Origin: Heterocephalus glaber
Taxonomy: Eukaryota > Chordata > Mammalia > Rodentia > Bathyergidae
NCBI RefSeq assembly: GCF_000247695.1
Contig: NW_004624782.1
Coordinates: 12,458,116-12,522,115, forward strand
Direction of reading: 5' to 3'
Length of the DNA: 64,000 bases
Made by a program: the position numbers and the translations under genes
Notes under the pieces: model-generated
What the model was told of the DNA's origin: nothing
Databases searched by the model: none
What the model saw: the letters and a program-made list of their open reading frames with translations, nothing else
Shown: positions 1 through 10,789 of the stretch, one piece after another
Layout of the letters: every line of letters begins with the position of its first letter
Numbering within the stretch: position 1 is the stretch's first letter

Positions 1-304
1 CCGCACCCTGCTCCGTGGATGGAAACCGGAAGTCCCAGAGCTCCTCAGCAGTCAGCCTGGCCTCTCAGCCAGTCTAACCCCAGCAGAAACTGGGGTGCCG
101 ACAGCCGGCCACAGGAAAGGGGGCCAAAAGGAAAGACAACAGTTCTGTGCTGAATTTTGAGTGGTTTTTAAAAAGTGTATTTAATGTTGCATAATTTTCT
201 CAAAAGTTCAAGGAAGTAAATTTAAAGGACAGATTGAGGCCAGCACGACGAGCATGCTGGTGGGAGGGGTGAGCACTTTTGCCTTTATGGGCACCCTCCT
301 ACAT
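1..304. other. Unassigned flanking DNA
   Basis: No recognisable gene or repeat. The first 120 bases are GC-moderate; bases 140-240 are AT-rich. There is no open reading frame of note. Confidence 0.6.
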
Positions 305-671
305 AAAAACTAAAATTACCCTGGGAGCAGTGGTGCCCACTTGTAATCCCAGCTACCTAGGAGGCTGAGGCAATAGAATTGCAAGTTCAGGCCCAGCCTG
401 GGTGATTTAGCAAGATGCTATCTCAAAATTAAAAATACACACTGGGAAGCTTAGCCAGGCGGGTCACAAGTTCAAGTCTAACCTAGGCAATCTAGAAGCA
501 AGACCCTGTCTCAAAATAAAAAATAAAAAACGGCTGGGGAAGTTACTCTGGGTGAAGCCTCTAGGTTCAATCCCCAGTATCAGAGAGACAGGGAGGGAGG
601 GAGGGAGGGAGAGAGGAAGGACAGAAAGGAAGGCTGGAAGTATAGCTCAGTACAAACAAAAACTAAAATTA
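305..671 (+). mobile_element. Composite B1/ID SINE with flanking target-site duplication
   Basis: A 7SL-derived B1 monomer (from about 320, with the 'gtaatcccagctac' and 'gaggctgaggca' core) is followed by a second truncated B1 right half (about 441-520, ending in 'accctgtctcaaaat'), then an ID-like module whose box B region reads 'aggttcaatccccagtat' (568-581). A GGGA-rich tract and a short ID-like 5' piece ('tagctcagtaca', 642-653) follow. The identical 14-mer aaaaactaaaatta occurs at 305-318 and 658-671, so the whole assembly appears to have been inserted as one unit by L1-type target-primed integration. It recalls the B1-ID dimers and trimers described from squirrels and related rodents. 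Confidence 0.8.
589..640. repeat. (GGGA)n/(GGAA)n purine-rich simple repeat
   Basis: Degenerate GGGA and GAGA units form the A/G-rich tail of the preceding ID-like module. The tract is entirely purine on the plus strand apart from isolated C bases. Confidence 0.85.
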
Positions 672-929
672 AAATTTATAACCACACTGGTATAAAGGTG
701 AATATGTTAAGCATTAAATATTTTCCTCATATGAAAGTTTAATTTTTTCTCTCTCCTGATTTTAAAAGAAGTTACACCTCTGTGTGACATGTGGGAGTGC
801 CTGGGCCCCAGTTCTTGTCCCCCAGCCTCAGGCACACAAGACCCCACTCTCCCCTACCAGGCCTGCTCCCACAAAGATGGGGCTCCCTGGGAATATTTAA
901 GATTTATGTGCGAGGCATTTGCCTTCTCT
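672..929. other. Unassigned DNA
   Basis: AT-rich to 780, then mixed. No repeat family or exon was recognised; a 70-residue open frame at 791-1003 has no recognisable features and runs into the L1 copy. Confidence 0.5.
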
Positions 930-1320
930 CTTCTTTAACAGTTTGCTGGAGACATAATTCAAATGCCATGTCATTAATCTATGTAAAATGTGCGATTCAG
1001 TGATTTTAGAGCATTCATACTATATTCACCAGGCTGGGTGACCATCCTCATAATCAATTTTAGATCGTTTTTATCACCCTAAAAAGAAGCCCCATACTTG
1101 TTAGCATCAGTGCTCACTCCCTCCAGCCCTGCCAGCCCTTAGCTACAACTAATCTGTTTTCTACATCTATTGATTGGTCTAGTCTGGGCGTTTCACGTGA
1201 ATGGAATCATGCACTCTGTGGTCTTTGGAGACTCGCTTCTTTTACTTGGCATAATGTTTTCCAGGGTTATCCGTGGCGTACCCTGCATCAATGCTTCATT
1301 TTATCCCATTGTATAGATGT

Positions 1321-1819
1321 GCAGTAGCCCTCCCTTATCTGTGGTTTTGCTTTTTGCTGTTTCTGTTACCTGTGTTCAACTGAGGTCAGAAAATAGTAAA
1401 TGGGAAATTGTAGGAATAAAAAAATTCAGAAGTTTTTGATTGTTCACCATTCTGAGTAGCAGATGACGTCTGACACCCTCCCACTTGGCCTGCCCATCCC
1501 TCTCTCCAGTTATCCTCACTGTATATGATGCTACCTGCCAGGGAGTCACTTAATGGCCATCTCGGTTGTCAGGTCAACTATCCCAGTGTCACAGGGCTTG
1601 TGTCCAGGAACCCTTATTCTACTTAATAATGGTCCTAAGAGCAGGGATGCAAAGGAGGCACCAGAACATAAGACATGGAAGGACAGATGAGCTCTGGTAC
1701 TATGGGGCACCGCTGCAGGGCAGATAGGGGAAGGAATTGAACAGTGCCATCTAGGATTTCAGCATCCACCAGGCGTCTTGGAACCCCCCTAGATCCCCTG
1801 AAGATGAAAGGAGACTACT
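1321..1819 (+). mobile_element. Tigger-type (Tc1/mariner) DNA transposon nested in L1
   Basis: The left end begins 'cagtagccctcccttatctg' and the right end finishes 'aaggagactactg', which are the imperfect inverted termini of pogo/Tigger elements. The interior phrases 'aaatagtaaatgggaaattg', 'gttctgagtagc'-like and 'acttaataatggtcctaaga' match the Tigger 5' UTR layout. It is about 500 bp with no transposase frame, so it is a non-autonomous internal deletion derivative. The L1 sequence continues on both sides. Confidence 0.8.
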
Positions 1820-2426
1820 GTACCACATACATTAGTGGATGGATATTTGGGGTTGTTCCCTCTTTTTGCCTATTTATAAACATTCATGTAACAGAGTATT
1901 CTGTGACCAAGTTTTTATTTCTCTTGAGTATTTTGGGGGGAGTAGAATTGCTGGGTCTTGTGGTAACTGTATTTAATCTTTTGAAATGTTAGGCTGATTT
2001 CCAAAGGTAGTGCACCATTTTACATCCCCACCAGCAATGAGTGAAGGTTCCTACCTCACTTTTTGCCAACACTTGTTACTGTTTATCTTTTTTCACTAAA
2101 AGTATCCTTACAGGTATCTTATTGTAGTTTGATTGGCATTCCATTTCTCTAATGACAAATGATGTTGAGCATCTTTTTTATGTGCTTATAAGCCATTGAT
2201 ATATCTTCTCTGGAAAGATTCAGACTCTGTCCATTTTTAAACTGAGTTATCTTTTTATTATGAATTGTAGATCTTTATATAGTTTACATACAATTCCCTA
2301 ATCAGATGTCTGATTTGTAAATATGTTCTCCCATTCTGCAGGTTGTCTTTCCCTTGTCTTGATGATATCTGTTAAACTGCAGGAGTTTTATGTTTTAATG
2401 AAGTCCAGTTCATCTGATTTTTCCAT

Positions 2427-2554
2427 TTGTTGCTTGTGTGTGTGTGTGTGTTTTGTTTTTTTTGTTTGTACCAGGGATCGAACTCAGGATCTTGTGCTTG
2501 TGGGGCAGGTGTGGCACCACTGAGCTAAATCCCCAGCCACCTTGTTGCTTGTGT
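2427..2554 (-). mobile_element. ID SINE, minus strand, with target-site duplication
   Basis: The reverse complement gives the tRNA-Ala-derived ID body: box A 'tagctcagtgg' and box B near 2470-2485 ('ccagggatcgaactcagg' on the plus strand). The A-rich tail reads as TG/T-rich sequence at 2436-2468. The 13-mer ttgttgcttgtgt is repeated at 2427-2439 and 2542-2554. The host sequence is the older L1. Confidence 0.92.
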
Positions 2555-3639
2555 TTTGGTATCATATCTAAGAAAGCTTTGCTTAACCCAAGATTATGAA
2601 GACTTACTCCTTTCTTCTTGGAGTTTTACAATTTTAACTCTTCCAGTTAGGTCTGTTATCCATTTAAAGTTGATTTATTAGTACGACATATAAAAGGGAA
2701 CCACATTCATTCTTTTGCATATGGATATCTTGTTCTGGCACTGCTTGTTGAAGGACTATTCTTTCTCCACTGAATTTTATTGGTACTCTTAACAAATTAA
2801 TTGCCTATAAGTGTGTTTGTTTTGTACTTTAAATACCACTCAATTGATATATATGTCTGTCATACATCAGCACTACATTGTCTTGTTAGCGACCTTGATT
2901 TTTAAGTTCATTTTGGCGATCTTAGGTCTCTTGTATTTTGCTATGAATTTTAAGATCAACTTCTCAATTTCTACCAAAAAGCAAGTTGGAAAATTGATAG
3001 TCATTGCACTAAAACTATACATCAATTGAAGGAGTATGATCATCTTAATACTAAATTTTCCAATCCATGAACATGGAATACCCTTTCATCTACTTAGATC
3101 TATTTTAATTCTTTCAACAACGTTTTGTACTTTTCAGATTATAGGTTTTCCACTTCTTTTGTTAAATTTATTCCTATTTTCTTATTTTGATATTATAAAT
3201 AAAACTATTCTTAATTTGATTTTTGAAATTTCACTGCTAGTGTATAGAAATATAGGTTTCTTAGACCCTGCAATCTTACATTAAAAATTAAGTAGTTTTT
3301 AATGGATTCTTAGGATTTGCCAAACAAGAGCATATCATCTTCAAAGATCATTTTACTTCTTCCAATCTTCATCTCTTGTTTCTTTTTCTTGAGCAACTAC
3401 TTTGGCTAAAACTCACAGTGTAATGTTGACTAGGTGTGGCAAGAGTGAACATCTTTGTCTTGGGGGAAGCACTCTTTCTTATACCATTAAGTTTTTGGTT
3501 GGTTGGCTGTGGGCTTTTCACTTATGTCCTTTATCAGGTAATGTCCTATTCCTAGTTTGTTGAGCAGCTTTATCATGAAAGAGCATTCCCTGTCTATTTT
3601 AATCTGGTAATGACCTGAAATGTACCTCTAAAACTCCCC

Positions 3640-3760
3640 ATTTAAAATACAAACTACCTGAGGCTCTAAACTTTCAGTGACTTGCCCAATACCACACAGC
3701 CAGTAAATGACAGTGCAGGACACAACCCAGGTCCATACCCTCCATGCCCTAAGATACACC
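3640..3760 (-). mobile_element. MIR SINE fragment
   Basis: The phrase 'agtgacttgcccaatacc' followed by 'cacacagccagtaaatgaca' and 'caacccaggtc' is the reverse complement of the MIR core and tRNA-related region. The family is ancient and shared across placentals. Confidence 0.7.
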
Positions 3761-4614
3761 TAGCTTTTCATTCCTACTAGAACCAGCTGCTCCCGCTGCG
3801 TATAGCAGTTGGCTACTCTAAGGGTTCTCTTGGGAGCAAGCTGTGCAGGTAGGGGCAATCCCCAGGGACTAAGTGAATGGCTCTCACACTTCCTTGTCTG
3901 CTACATGGACAAGTCTGAGCAGATGTTCCAGCAGATATGGTCAAATAGCCCACACTGCCTATGCAGGGCAAAGCTGAAACTCAAGGGAAAATCATAGCGA
4001 TAACAGGAGGAAGATGGCCATGAGTTTAACAGCTGAAATCTAAACACACAAGATTTTTTTCCCTGCAGTTCCTTAGTCTCCATGGTAAACTTTGGCTAAG
4101 CATTCATGAGAACAATATTGAACTGCACCATACTGACTTACTGCTTCTAGAAGTGGGCCTTAAACATTAACATCATTGTGTCAGCTATTATTAAGTTGAT
4201 GCATTTAATTAAGGGGTTCCTTTTGGATTTAAAATTAAGACAAGTGCTCTTTTCTCTCCATCACGCACACACTTAAGCCAGAGGCTGACAATCAGATCAC
4301 AGCGCTGTGGCACTCTATCGCCACCTGATGGCAGTGTACCTTTCTTGACCCATGGAGTGTGGGAGAGGGGAAGGACCCTAAAGGTCATCAGTATAAGTGG
4401 TCTTAGCCTTTAGAAGCTCAGGCCCTACTCCCAGAGACTGATTTAGTTGGTTGGGGCCTAAACCTCAGTAGGGTTTAAAAGTCATCCTAGTGGATGAATC
4501 CAATGTGCACCCAGGGTGAGAATCACTCCAATCTGACTTATGAAAACTGCCTTCAACATTAGAAAAGCATTAGATTAGGGACTCACTTCAGGGACAGCCC
4601 ACACTATTTCTGGA
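3761..4614. other. Unassigned, apparently unique DNA
   Basis: No gene or repeat recognised. AT-rich around 4160-4250. A CTCF-like core lies at 4321-4334 and is listed separately. Confidence 0.5.
4321..4334 (+). promoter_or_regulatory. CTCF-like core motif
   Basis: The 14-mer ccacctgatggcag fits the CTCF core CCASYAGRKGGCRS with one mismatch (T for A at position 6). It is outside any recognised repeat. This is a motif match only; occupancy cannot be judged from sequence. Confidence 0.35.
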
Positions 4615-4765
4615 TAATTCTTCCAGCAGCAGCTGCTGTGGGGTAGGATAGCACAGTGGTCACAGGTCTGGGTGCAATAAACCTGGCTCCACCACCTACT
4701 GTGTGCCATCACTAGCCCTTTGGTGCCCCAATTTCCCTACCTAGAAAAAGCAGAAATCATCAATG
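4615..4765 (+). mobile_element. MIR SINE
   Basis: Plus-strand MIR: 'tagcacagtggtcacagg' start, 'ctggctccaccacctactg' core and a 'cccaatttccctacct' 3' part. Degenerate. Confidence 0.75.
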
Positions 4766-5595
4766 GCAGTGTTTCTACAGTGCACAGGACAGGATGGATC
4801 AGTAGGGGCTGGTATCAAACACCATGTGGCATGGAGGGACAACTCAGTGGGCAGAGTCCAGAGTACCCAGAGGCAGTAGCGGGGATGCAGGGGAGCCTCA
4901 GTGGGCCCCTGCTGGGGCATGGCCCTGTCCCTGCCAGTGTCCCCACACCGTGGACATTGCCTGGGAAATGTACTGATTTTCTCCCTGAAGATGTCCTTTC
5001 TCCCTCATCCCTCCCGCCTCTGAGCTTCTAAAATAGGAGTGAATGGGAGGCGTCATCTTCTTCCCCAAGAAGCAGAGTCCCTAAAGAACCACCATATTCC
5101 CAGAGGCCCATGGAGGACAACCTCTGGTTCAGGAAGGGGACAGGGAGGGCATTTCTACAGGAGGCAGAAGGCAGCAGACCCCAGGGGAGACAGAGCAGCA
5201 GGGCCTCTCTGTCACCCTGAGGTGGCAGGACCTTTAAGGAACAATGGCCTGGGAAAGCAGGACTCTGGGCTCAGCTACCCTCCCATTCTGCTGCCCCACC
5301 CTGCAGGTTCCCATTTACCTCCCTGCCTTTCCTGGGCCTTCCTTGGTTCTCTCCTTCCTGAATGTCAGAACCTCTCTCCTCACTTCCTGGTTCAGGTCTT
5401 CCCCAGCCTTCAAGGTTGAGTTCAAGTGTCTGCCTGCTGCCCCATCACAAACCTGCCCCACCCCAAGACTACCCCCGCTCCCCACTGCTCTGAATGAGCA
5501 GTGTTTTATCGGGGGATCTCTCACTGTATCTTGGCCCACCTCCAGGAAGTCCTGGCAGACTGCAACATGGCCAGGTGGAAGCTGAGTTTGTCATA
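4766..5595. other. Unassigned DNA
   Basis: GC-moderate. Bases 5280-5560 are pyrimidine-rich and somewhat reminiscent of an L2 3' region, but I could not secure the match. The overlapping open frames here (for example 5039-5419) lack domains and are proline/serine-rich by composition. Confidence 0.45.
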
Positions 5596-6066
5596 TTGCC
5601 CTAGACCCGGGATCCGATGACCCCACGGAGAACATTAGGGTTCAAATAGGAGCCATACCCAGGTATTAAGGCTTGATCCCCAATGCAGCAAAGTCCAAAG
5701 GTGAGTCGGACAGGTAACTGGGTCATGAGGGCACTGACCCCATCAGTGGGCAGTCCGTCGATGGCTCACGGCTGGGTGGGCTGCTAGGAGGAAGCCGGTC
5801 ATGAGGCCGTGCTTGGGAGGAGTACAACCTCCCCCAGACCCCCTCTGTGGCTCATTCGACTTCTCTCTGCTTCCCAGCTGCCACAAGGTGAGCAGCTTCT
5901 TCCACCACTCCCTGCCGCCATGTTGTCCCTGCCTCGACACAGGCCCAAAGCAGAGCGGCCAGCTGACCATGGGCTGAAACCTCTGAAACCAACAAGGCAA
6001 AGCAAACTTTGCCTCTTCCAAGTTATTTTTCTCAAGTATTTGGTCTCAGGGATGAAAGGTTGAGTC
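5596..6066 (+). mobile_element. MaLR-type LTR (MST/ORR-like), plus strand
   Basis: LTR layout: 'tattaaggcttgatcccc' near 5665, 'aactgggtcatgagggca' near 5716, then 'caaagcagagcggccagctg' and the AT-rich U3/R boundary 'tcaagtatttggtctcaggg' near 6033. Solo LTR without adjacent internal sequence. No viral gene is present. Confidence 0.75.
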
Positions 6067-6103
6067 CCCCAGAGAGTCCAAGGCAAGTAGCATGCAAAGG
6101 ACC

Positions 6104-6228
6104 TGCCACTCAGCACAAGTCCGAGTGAGGTCAGTGTCCGTGCCCACTTCCCAGAGGAGGAGACTGAGGCTCCCTGAGGCGAAGCCACCTACCCAAGGTC
6201 ACACAGCTAGTGGGTGGCAGAATGGGGC
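6104..6228 (-). mobile_element. MIR SINE
   Basis: Reverse-strand MIR signature: 'cagaggaggagactgaggct' then 'aaggtcacacagctagtggg'. A clear match to the conserved MIR core. Confidence 0.88.
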
Positions 6229-7245
6229 TCTGGACCTGGGGCTGTCTTTCCATCATCTAGGGGACTGATGTGCCCAGAACGGGGGCAGGGATCCAAGCCA
6301 TTCTACAGGCAGACCAGGTGGTCAGTGAAATAGCTTTTTGAAACACTGTCCAATGGGAAATCACCATCTTTTACAAAAGTGGAAAGATTAATTTTAAAAG
6401 CCTCACGTCCCCACACCCAGCTCCAATAACTGTCGACTCTTGGCCCATCTTCTTACCCAGCCCCGCCCAACAGCACAGGGTTATTCTGAAACAAATGCCA
6501 GAAGCTGGATCTGAAGGTCTTTTTGAAGACACTGAAACAGGCAAGTAGAAAGTTATTTCTCCACAGCCTGTAGCATCTCATGAGGCTGTTACCTTTTTGG
6601 AGCATGAGAAGCAAACATAGACCCCAAGGGGCCCGGTGCTCCCCCACCCCACCCCGCCCCCGGCTCCTCCAACCTTGCTGCTGCGGCCTGGTCGGGGGGA
6701 GGGAAGCCCAGAAATTGCTTTCAGTGCTGCAGCCTCAGCTATCAGCAGGCCCGGCCCCACTCCAGCCAAAGGAAGCCTGGCACGGATCCTTGGCAGAAAT
6801 GCGGCTTCCAGGAATCCACCACAGAAACGAAGGCCGGAGGGAAGCGGCTCGCTCTGGCTCCACACCCAGGCCCCATTCCAGGAATCTCACCACGCTCCCT
6901 CCTGGGGCCTGGTCTAATCGAGAAGGAAGCTCCTGTGTGAAGACAGCGAGGGGAGGCAGGTGAACAGGAGCCCCCAGTTAAAAAGAGGCTTCCTGTGGAC
7001 CTGAGTTCAAATCCCCTCACTGTCTGCTAGCTGTAAGAAGTTATAAATTTTTTTGGTTGGAGAGGTTTGTGATCAGCAAAGGGTCATTCCAGTCTCCTGG
7101 GTTGACATGAGGGTTAAACAAGGAGTGGGTATAAAACAGGATGTCTTCTGATAGATTTAAATCAGACAGCATCAGTTCTGTGCTTTAACAGCCTTACCCC
7201 AGTGTCATTTCCGTGGGGCTTGGAACTCCCTCCTTGAAAGGGGGT
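6229..7245. other. Unassigned GC-rich DNA
   Basis: Bases 6580-6960 are GC-rich and stop-poor, giving several overlapping open frames on both strands (6580-6963, 6636-6917, 6742-7020), none with a recognisable domain. A C-rich run at 6639-6662 could form a G-quadruplex on the minus strand. Confidence 0.45.
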
Positions 7246-7375
7246 GCTCTGAGGCAAAAGGTGGTTTGGACTTAGCAGCCACAGAATGAGAGTTCAAATC
7301 CTTCTAGCCATGTAACCTCAGAGAGTGGTTTGGCTTCTCTGACCTTTTCCTAACCCTCCAAGTGGAAATAATCCA
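7246..7375 (+). mobile_element. MIR SINE
   Basis: 'gagagttcaaatccttctag' and 'ctagccatgtaacctcagag' followed by 'ttctctgaccttttcctaac' and 'ccaagtggaaataat' match the plus-strand MIR layout. Confidence 0.75.
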
Positions 7376-7384
7376 AGAAACCAC

Positions 7385-7842
7385 AAGGAATACCAATCTC
7401 TACATATACTGGTCTTTCCTATACACACATATAGTTTAGTTTTAAAGTTCGTCATGGTAAGAGATCAATAACAACAACTAGTGATGAAATACAACAATTA
7501 TAACAGTACATTATAATAAAAGTTTATGAATATGGTGTTTGTCCCTTGTACAAGGTACTATGCCAGTCTATCTGATAACTCAGATGGCTACAAAATAACT
7601 AGCAGGCAGGTGGCTTATACAGGGTGGGTACCCTGGAAGAAGGGACGATTCACATCCTGGGAGGGGCAGGGTGGGATAGCACAAGATTTCTTCATGCTAC
7701 TTAGAATAGCTCCTAATTGAAAACTTACAGATTGTTTATTTCTGGAATTTTCCATTTACAAGTTTCAACTCTGCCGGACCTTTGATAACTGAAGTCCCAG
7801 AAAGCAAACCCATAGATGAAGAGGGATGACTGTCACCAAAGG
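7385..7842 (+). mobile_element. MER2-like non-autonomous Tigger element
   Basis: The phrases 'aagagatcaataacaacaac', 'aacaattataacagtacatt' and 'ataataaaagtttatgaata' follow the MER2/Tigger pattern, and the right end 'gatgaagagggatgactgtc' corresponds to a degenerate terminal repeat. The left end is not sharply visible. No transposase frame. Confidence 0.78.
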
Positions 7843-8349
7843 GATTAAAACAGGAGAGTGTGACAATGCCTGCCATTGGTAAGAGCTGTTTTTCATTTCT
7901 TCACTGGATCCCAGGTAGAAGACACAGGTCACTCCTCCCAGAAAGAGCCTGAGCATCTCCCCAAGTCCGAAGCAGGAGGTGGTGACTCTGTGATCTCAGG
8001 CTGAGCAGGTGGAGGGAGCTGGCAGGGCCGGGGAGAATCAAGGGAGGGGGCCAGAGGCAGCCGCCCGGTGCTGGCAGAAGGTATGTGGAGCACTGCCAGT
8101 TGGCCAAGTTACCCTTGGCATGAACACACAGGAGCCCAGGTCTCGGTTGGCAATGGGAGCCAGGGTGGGAGAGGGAGGGACGCCGGGCAGCCTGGCATCC
8201 TTGGCTGGATCCACACATCCTGGTCGAGCATCGTGACTCAATTCTGTGGCCCAGCAGATGGAGTAGCTGTCTCCTTGTGCAGGGTGGGGAAACGCTGGGG
8301 CAGAGGGAGCAGTGACACTCGCCTCAAAGTCAGCCAACAAACAGCCTGT
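7843..8349. other. Unassigned GC-moderate DNA
   Basis: No repeat or exon recognised. Overlapping open frames (7901-8218 minus, 8038-8382 minus, 8068-8433 plus) compete in different frames and show no domain, which argues against coding. Confidence 0.45.
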
Positions 8350-8765
8350 GCTAACAGGGATTGTGAGCGTCCCTTGTGTCAAGCCCTATGCTGGTATTTA
8401 TTTAATTATTTTGGTTGTGGTACTGAGGATTGAACCCAGAGCCTTACCGCTGAGCTACATCCACAGCCCTTTTTAAATTTTTAAATTTTGAGACGAGGTT
8501 TTGCTAAGTCCCCAAGTCCCCAGGCTGGGATCAGACATGCAGTCCTCCTGCCTCAGCTTCCCAGAGTGCTGGAATTATAAGTGTGCGCCACCACGCTCAG
8601 CTTGTTCTAAGTGCTTTACACCTATAACTCACCGACACTTACAATAGCCCCGAGAGGCACATGTTCTGACCACCCACCGTGCTACAGATGAAGAAAGTGA
8701 GGCACAAGATAACTGAGTCCTTTGCTTCTCTAATATCACACGGCAAGAGGAAGAAGCAGGACTCA
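8350..8765 (-). mobile_element. MIR SINE split by a younger SINE
   Basis: Bases 8350-8411 and 8602-8765 read together as one reverse-oriented MIR: 'gtcaagccctatgctgg' and 'ttctaagtgctttacacc' before the break, then 'acagatgaagaaagtgaggc' and 'tcacacggcaagagg'. The B1-dID at 8412-8601 separates the halves. Confidence 0.75.
8412..8601 (-). mobile_element. B1-dID SINE inserted in MIR
   Basis: The plus strand shows the inverted ID half first ('ggattgaacccagagcctta', 'ctgagctacatccacagccc') and then the inverted B1 half ('cctcagcttcccagagtgct', 'gtgcgccaccacgctcagc'). It is a complete B1-dID on the minus strand. Confidence 0.9.
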
Positions 8766-9647
8766 CACCCCATATGGCCAGAGTTTTGGTTTGGGCCCCT
8801 CCTGCACTGCCTCCTAGCCAAGTTGCCCCATTCGAGAGGACCCTGTCCTTGCCCAGGAAGTCCCAGGTGCCTGCACACACGGCAGGAGCAAGCAGCAGCT
8901 TCCAGAAGTGGCTGCATTTTGAGAGGCCTGGATAAGAGACAGACCTGGCTGGTTTCGAGGCAGCCCTGCTCCCACATGGCGCCTTGCCTCTCGACACATG
9001 CCCAGTTCCCTTCTCTCTAGCCCAGCCGCTTTCCACTTGCTGGGAGGGCACAGAAGAGCTGGGCACTTCCGGACCCCAAGCAGCATGGCTGTGAGAAACG
9101 ACGACGTTAGCCGGCCGACCAGCAGGGGAAGACTCTCACACCCTTCTCTGGCTTTGCTCAAGAAACTGGGGCTGGGAGCGGGCAGGAGAGAAAAATGCCA
9201 ACAGAGCTTGGGTGCCGCTTCTCCTGTTGCTCTCCAGGCTGGTGGCGGAGGGTTGGCAAGCGCTTCCTTGGAATCCTCGGGAGGCTTCTGCCAGTTCAAC
9301 CGACAGGGCAGCAGATGGCACACACTTATCTGCTGATGATATTTTGATTTATTTATCTAGTGCAGATGGTACCAGGCCTTGGTTTCTGGCAGGAGGCCAG
9401 GGTGCAGGTCAACTTTCAGGGGAGAATTGTTTCCACAAGTGGAGGAGACACTGAAGACGAAGGTCTGGCCTGGCATCATGACTGGCACCACTATGGTTTC
9501 CAGACAGCCCTTGCTCGGGCATTTGGGGTACTGTGGGCAAACCAGAAGCATGAATCTGTTCTAAAGAATCTCAGAGCCAAAAAGCCTAAGTGCTTATCTA
9601 AAATTAACGCACAGTGATTAAATGAGAAAGCTGTGTGCTCACAGTCC
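8766..9647. other. Unassigned DNA
   Basis: No confident repeat or exon. The longest frame, 8814-9323 on the minus strand (169 residues), overlaps three other frames and has no signal peptide, transmembrane segment or recognisable domain. Confidence 0.45.
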
Positions 9648-9760
9648 TCACAGGTTCAAGTCTTGATTCTGTCACTTCCAGCTTTGTGGTCCAGGGCTGC
9701 ACTCCCTGGGTCTTAGTCTGCAGGTCTATAAAATGGGAATAATTGTCATCCATCCCTCCA
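9648..9760 (+). mobile_element. MIR SINE
   Basis: 'ggttcaagtcttgattctgt', 'cacttccagctttgtggtcc' and 'ctataaaatgggaataattg' are in MIR order on the plus strand. Confidence 0.82.
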
Positions 9761-10497
9761 CACACAGGATGACAGACACAGCTAGCTGTCTACAAAGATG
9801 CACTACTTCCTCCATAACGTGGAAGAATGCTCACTAAGGAGAGGCTGCCCGGCAGGATGGAGTATTCCCCAGTGTGCCAGGATCGGGACGGACCATTCGA
9901 GGTTCTTACTGAACAAGAGCTTCCCAGGGAGGGCTCTGGAGAGGCTGAGGCTTCTCTTGGCTTTTCCTCTTAGACACTGGGGCCCCAAGGCCCTGGGAAA
10001 CAGAGTCACAGTGTGGAATTTGCCTGCTCCCCAGTCACAGGGTAATGCCACCCACCAGGGCTCCGTAATTTCTGTGCAGTCTGCGGACATGGAGGAATTG
10101 GCTTGTTACAGCAGCTAGTGTTGCCCTACTCATAGGCTGGCTGGGAGCAAACCAGGTCTCCATACCAGACCCCTGGCACATGCTGCGGATTCCATAAGTC
10201 CTCATTGTCATTATCATCAGCCACTTCTAAGAAAGCTCAATAAACAATGGAAATTGCGATTTTTTTTTAATGTCATCCCATATATTGGGTTTGGTTAAAG
10301 TAAGATAAACATCTTTTCCCAAAACCTTAGTCTTATATTTGCCCTTATTTGTGGCATTAGGAATCATTCACGGCCTGTCCAATCTCCCTGTGTGTTTTGA
10401 AAGAGAAATGTAAAAAGGAGTGAGTAGCTCTGGAATAGTTTATGAAGTGTGCTGGGGCTGACGCAGGGTAGTTATTGCATCCTGTTCTTCCTCTGCA
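9761..10497. other. Unassigned DNA
   Basis: No repeat family recognised. An AT-rich stretch with a T-run at 10261-10268 follows a mixed-composition segment. Frames at 9798-10118 and 9803-10090 overlap on opposite strands with no domain. Confidence 0.45.
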
Positions 10498-10604
10498 GAA
10501 TTGCCCAGGGCAGCCGGAGATTTAGCTCAGTGGTTCCACGCCTGCCTCGTAAGTGCAAGGTCCCGAGTTTGATCCCTGGTATCAGAAAAAAGAATTGCCT
10601 GGGG
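10498..10604 (+). mobile_element. ID SINE with target-site duplication
   Basis: The ID body with box A 'tttagctcagtggttcc' and box B 'gagtttgatccc' ends in a short A tail. Flanking copies 'gaattgcccaggg' (10498-10510) and 'gaattgcctgggg' (10592-10604) differ at two positions, so the insertion is fairly old. Confidence 0.9.
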
Positions 10605-10789
10605 TGGCTAGGAATGGAAGGAAGGATGTAGAGACCTCAGTTCCCAGATGCAAAAACCAGGAGCCAGTAAGGCCTTGAATGGCTTATGGGATCATGACTC
10701 AAATATTACACAGAATTCAGGGCCAAGGCCTCTGCCTTCTGATCCAGAAGAAGCTGTGGGGAGCAAGGGCCCCAAGCCCTGGCTTAGGA

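Larger units (their letters stand above)
930..3600 (-). mobile_element. Old LINE-1 (L1M-type), 3' part, inverted and interrupted
   Basis: Read on the minus strand this is the C-terminal part of L1 ORF2 followed by the 3' UTR. On the plus strand the characteristic antisense phrases appear in the expected order: 'ccaccagcaatgagtgaagg' near 2030, 'gatgttgagcatctttttta' near 2161, the 'ggatatcttgttctggcact' type phrase near 2725 and 'ccaatccatgaacatggaat' near 3060. The frame is thoroughly broken. A Tigger element (1321-1819) and an ID SINE (2440-2541) are inserted in it. The short plus-strand open frames at 2811-3029 and 3036-3284 are antisense to ORF2 and are not genes. Confidence 0.9.

Noticed and set aside
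2811..3284. Two plus-strand frames rich in hydrophobic residues
   Set aside because: Antisense to L1 ORF2. The hydrophobic look comes from the AT-rich complementary strand.
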